Positions 61,040 through 64,000 of a stretch of DNA of 64,000 bases are shown here, piece by piece. Under the pieces are notes generated by a model, which saw nothing but the letters and a program-made list of their open reading frames with translations, had not been told where the DNA came from and did not search any database. The stretch is from Penium margaritaceum (Eukaryota; Streptophyta; Zygnematophyceae; Desmidiales; Peniaceae). Numbering within the stretch: position 1 is the stretch's first letter; each line of letters opens with the position of its first letter. The stretch spans positions 154,650-218,649 of the forward strand of contig SZWC01000585.1 of NCBI GenBank assembly GCA_023375785.1. The letters are read 5' to 3'. A program made the translations under genes and the position numbers.

Positions 61040-63390
61040 GGCAAAAAGGCGCAAGGCGCAAGGCGCAAGGCGCAAGGCGTGAGGCACAAGGCACAAGGCA
61101 CAAGGCACAAGGCACAAGGCACAAGGCGCAAGGCACAAGGCGCAAGGCACAAGGCACAAGGCACAAGGCGCAAGGCGCAAGGCACAAGGCACAAGGCACA
61201 AGGCGCAAGGCACAAGGCGCAGGTGCAATGCGCATGGGGCAAGGGGGAAGGCGCAAGGCGCAAGGCATGAGGCACAAGGCACGAGGCACAAGGCACGAGG
61301 CACGAGGGACGAGGCACGAGGCACGAGCCACAAGGGGCGCAAGGCGCAAGGCGCAATGCCCAAGGCGCAAGGTGCAAGGCGCAAGGCACAAGGCGCAAGG
61401 CGCAAGGTGCAAGGGGCAAGGGGGAAGGCGCAAAGCCCAAGGCGCAAAGCGCAAGGCGCAAGGCGCAAGGCACGAGGCACGAGGCACAAGGCATGAGGCA
61501 CTAGGCACGAGGCACGAGGCACGAGGCACAAGGCAGGAGGCACGAGGCACGAGGCACCAGGCACGAGGCATGAGGCACGAGCCCAGAGGCACAAGAGGCG
61601 CAAGGCGCAAGGCGCAAGGCCCAAGGCGCAATGCCCAAGGCGCAAGGCGCAAGGCGCAAGGCGCAAGGCCCAAGGCGCAAGGCGCACCGCACGAAAAAAG
61701 GGACGAGGCACGAGGCACGAGGCACGAGGCACGCGAGGCGCAATGCCCAAGGCGCAATGCCCAAGGTGCAAGACGCAAGGCGCAAGGCGCAAGGCGCAAT
61801 GCGCAAGGCTCAAGGCGCAAGGCGCAATGCGCAAGGCGCAAGGCGCAAGGCGCTAGGCACAAGGCGCAATGGGCAAGGCGCATGGGGCAAGGATGAAGGC
61901 GCAATGCGCAAGGCGCAAGGCACGAGGCACGAGGCACGAGGCACGAGGCACGAGGCACGAAGCACGAGGCACGAGGCACAAGGCACAAGGTATGAGGCAT
62001 GAGGCACGAGGCACAAGGCACAAGAGGCGCAAGGCGCAAGGCGCAATGCCCAAGGCGCAATGCCCAAGGTGCAAGGCGCAAGGCACAAGGCACAAGGTAT
62101 GAGGCATGAGGCACGAGGCACAAGGCACAAGAGGCGCAAGGCGCAAGGCGCAATGCCCAAGGCGCAATGCCCAAGGTGCAAGGCGCAAGGCAAAAGGCAC
62201 AAGGCGCAATGCGCAAGTTGCAAGGGGCGAGTGTCAGGCGCAAGGTGCAAGGCGCAAGGCACAAGGCGCAAGGCACAGGGCACAAGGCGCAAGGGGCAAG
62301 GGGGAAGGCGCAAGGCGCAATGCGCAAGTTGCAAGGGGCGAGTGTCAGGCGCAAGGTGCAAGGCGCAAGGCACAAGGCGCAAGGCACAGGGCACAAGGCG
62401 CAAGGGGCAAGGGGGAAGGCGCAAGGCGCAAGGCACAAGGCAGGAGGCACAAGGCATGAGGCACAAGGCACGAGGCACGAGGCACGAGGCACAAGGCACA
62501 AGGCACGAGGGATGAGGAACAAGAGGCGCAAGGCGCAAGGCGCAATGCCCAAGGCGCAATGCCCAAGGCGCAAGGCGCAAGGCGCAAGGCGAAAAGCGCA
62601 AGGCACAAGGCGCAAGGTGGAAGGCGCAAGGCGCAAGGCACGATGCACAAGGCATGAGGCACGAGGCACAAGGCATGAGCCATGAGGCACGAGGCACGAG
62701 GCACGAGGCACGAGGCACGAGGCACAAGGCACAAGAGGCGCAAGGCGCAAGGCGCAAGGTGGAAGGCGCAAGGCGCAAGGCACGATGCACAAGGCATGAG
62801 GCACGAGGCACAAGGCATGAGCCATGAGGCACGAGGCACGAGGCACGAGGCACGAGGCACGAGGCACGAGGCAATAGGCATGAGGCACGAGGCACGAGGC
62901 ACAAGGCACGAGGGTCGAGGCACAAGAGACGCAAGGCGCAAGGCGCAACGCGTAATGCCCAAGGCGCGATGCCCAAGGCGCAAGGCACGAGGCACGAGGC
63001 ACGAGGCACGAGGCACGAGGCAATAGGCATGAGGCACGAGGCACGAGGCACAAGGCACGAGGGTCGAGGCACAAGAGACGCAAGGCGCAAGGCGCAACGC
63101 GTAATGCCCAAGGCGCGATGCCCAAGGCGCAAGGTGCAAGGCGCAAGCCACAAGGCGCAAGGCGCAAGGTGCAAGACGCAAGGCACAAGGCGCAAGGCGC
63201 AAGGCGGAAGGCGCTTGGCGCAAGGCGTAAGGCGCCAGGCGCAAGGCGCAAGGCACAAGGCGCAAGGTGCAAGGCGCAAGGCGCAAGGAGCAAGGCCGCA
63301 AGGCGCAAGGCGCAAGGCGCACGGCGCAAGGCGCAAGGCGCAAGGCGCAAGGTGCAAGGCGCAAGGCGCAAGGCGCAAGGCACGAGGCGC

Positions 63391-63630
63391 AAGGCCCAAA
63401 GCCCAAGGCCCAAGGCCCAAGGCCCAAGGCCCAAGGCCCAAGGCCCAAGGCCCAAGGCACAAGGCCCAAGGCCCAAGGCCCAAGGCCCAAGGCCCAAGGC
63501 CCAAGGCCCAAGGCCCAAGGCCCAAGGCAAAAAGGCACAAGGCGCAAGGCGCAAGGCGCGAGGCACGAGGGACAAGGCACAAGGCACAAGGCACAAGGCG
63601 CAAGGCACAAGGCCCAAGGCCCAAGGCCCA
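63391..63630 (-). repeat. AAGGCCC blocks 6a and 6b
   Basis: A long run at 63391-63525 and a three-unit run at 63609-63630. Both are followed by AAGGCAAAAAGGCAC and by a shared GCGCGAGGCACGAGGGAC stretch, offset 106 bp. Confidence 0.75.
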
Positions 63631-64000
63631 AGGCAAAAAGGCACAAGGCGCAAGGCGCAAGGCGCGAGGCACGAGGGACAAGGCACAAGGCACAAGGCAC
63701 AAGGCGCAAGGCACAAGGCGCAAGGCACAACGCACAAGGCACAAGGCGCAGGGTGCAAAGCACAAGGCACAAGGAACAAGGCGCAAGGCGCAAGGCTCGG
63801 GTGCAAGGCGCAAGGGGCAAGGGGGAAGGTGCAAGGCGCAAGGCGCAAGGCGCAAGGCATGAGGCACGAGGCACGAGGCACGAGGCATGAGGAACAAGGC
63901 ACGAGGCACGAGCCACAAGAGGCGCAAGGCGTAAGGCGCAATGCCCAAGGCGCAAGGCACAAGGGTCAAGGCAAAAGGCACAAGGCGCAAGGCGCAAGGC

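Larger units (their letters stand above)
52921..64000 (+). repeat. 11-kb degenerate 7-bp array
   Basis: About 1,580 heptamers run to the end of the window. The main types are AAGGCGC, GAGGCAC, AAGGCAC, AAGGCCC and AATGCCC, grouped in blocks. A recurrent order is: a GAGGCAC block; the 9-bp shift unit AAGAGGCGC; AAGGCGC with AATGCCC; often AAGGAGC with the 8-bp unit AAGGCCGC; an AAGGCCC block; AAGGCAAAAAGG; AAGGCAC units; the 6-bp unit AGGTGC; then AAGGGGCAAGGGGG. Seven is not a multiple of three and no main variant contains a stop, so all six frames stay open for up to 1,350 codons (KAQGARR, ARGTRHE or KAQGPRP on plus; [14 protein letters not shown] or GPWALGL on minus). None has a start context or non-repeat part to support a gene. 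It is not the plant telomere repeat TTTAGGG. Confidence 0.95.

Noticed and set aside
52840-63990. Minus- and plus-strand open frames of 200-1,350 codons (CLVPRAS, ALRLAPC and KAQGARR repeats)
   Set aside because: All six frames are open at once because the 7-bp unit has no stop. No non-repeat domain, start context or codon bias singles out a frame.
52921-64000. Telomere or interstitial telomeric repeat, because the unit is 7 bp
   Set aside because: No TTTAGGG or a near variant; the array is degenerate and block-structured.

Overview
This window looks like heterochromatin from a eukaryotic nuclear genome. A plant is the most likely source. The best clue is a 12-base primer-binding site complementary to initiator methionine tRNA, of the kind common in plant LTR retrotransposons, next to a TG...CA long terminal repeat. 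A small terminal-inverted-repeat element and CpG-decay patterns expected of methylated repeats fit this. I see no intact host gene, rRNA, tRNA or CRISPR array. Nearly all long open frames are artefacts of repeat units (31, 10 and 7 bp) whose length is not a multiple of three and which lack stop codons on at least one strand.

Layout. About 43 kb is one tandem satellite: a 31-bp unit arranged as a 62-bp dimer of two diverged halves. Its polarity changes four times: minus (1-647), plus (652-15831), minus (19345-23490), plus (26939-46314), minus (47187-52490). The first switch is a 34-bp inverted junction. The other three coincide with foreign sequence: a broken non-autonomous LTR retrotransposon (15832-19344); a 190-bp satellite, a single-copy stretch and a 10-bp array (23491-26938); and a palindrome-rich single-copy block (46315-47186). 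The plus domains are also interrupted by an unidentified 0.86-kb block (5351-6212), a 452-bp MITE (11705-12156) and a 145-bp insert (39348-39492). A segment of about 4 kb in the satellite is duplicated (26939-31651 and 42523-46314), and the first copy has grown by repeated 124-bp steps.

From 52921 to the end lies about 11 kb of a degenerate 7-bp repeat. Its main variants (AAGGCGC, GAGGCAC, AAGGCAC, AAGGTGC) can be derived from one two-CpG ancestor by CpG transitions. It is arranged in blocks with conserved register-shifting units. Its AAGGCCC blocks fit a G-quadruplex consensus on the minus strand.

Nothing here works together as a pathway. The interest lies in how repeats evolve, in the rearrangement breakpoints and in how reliable the assembly is. 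One 65-base N gap is flanked by exact 112-bp duplicates, and similar two-copy duplications of 105-150 bp recur through the arrays, so copy numbers should be treated with caution.
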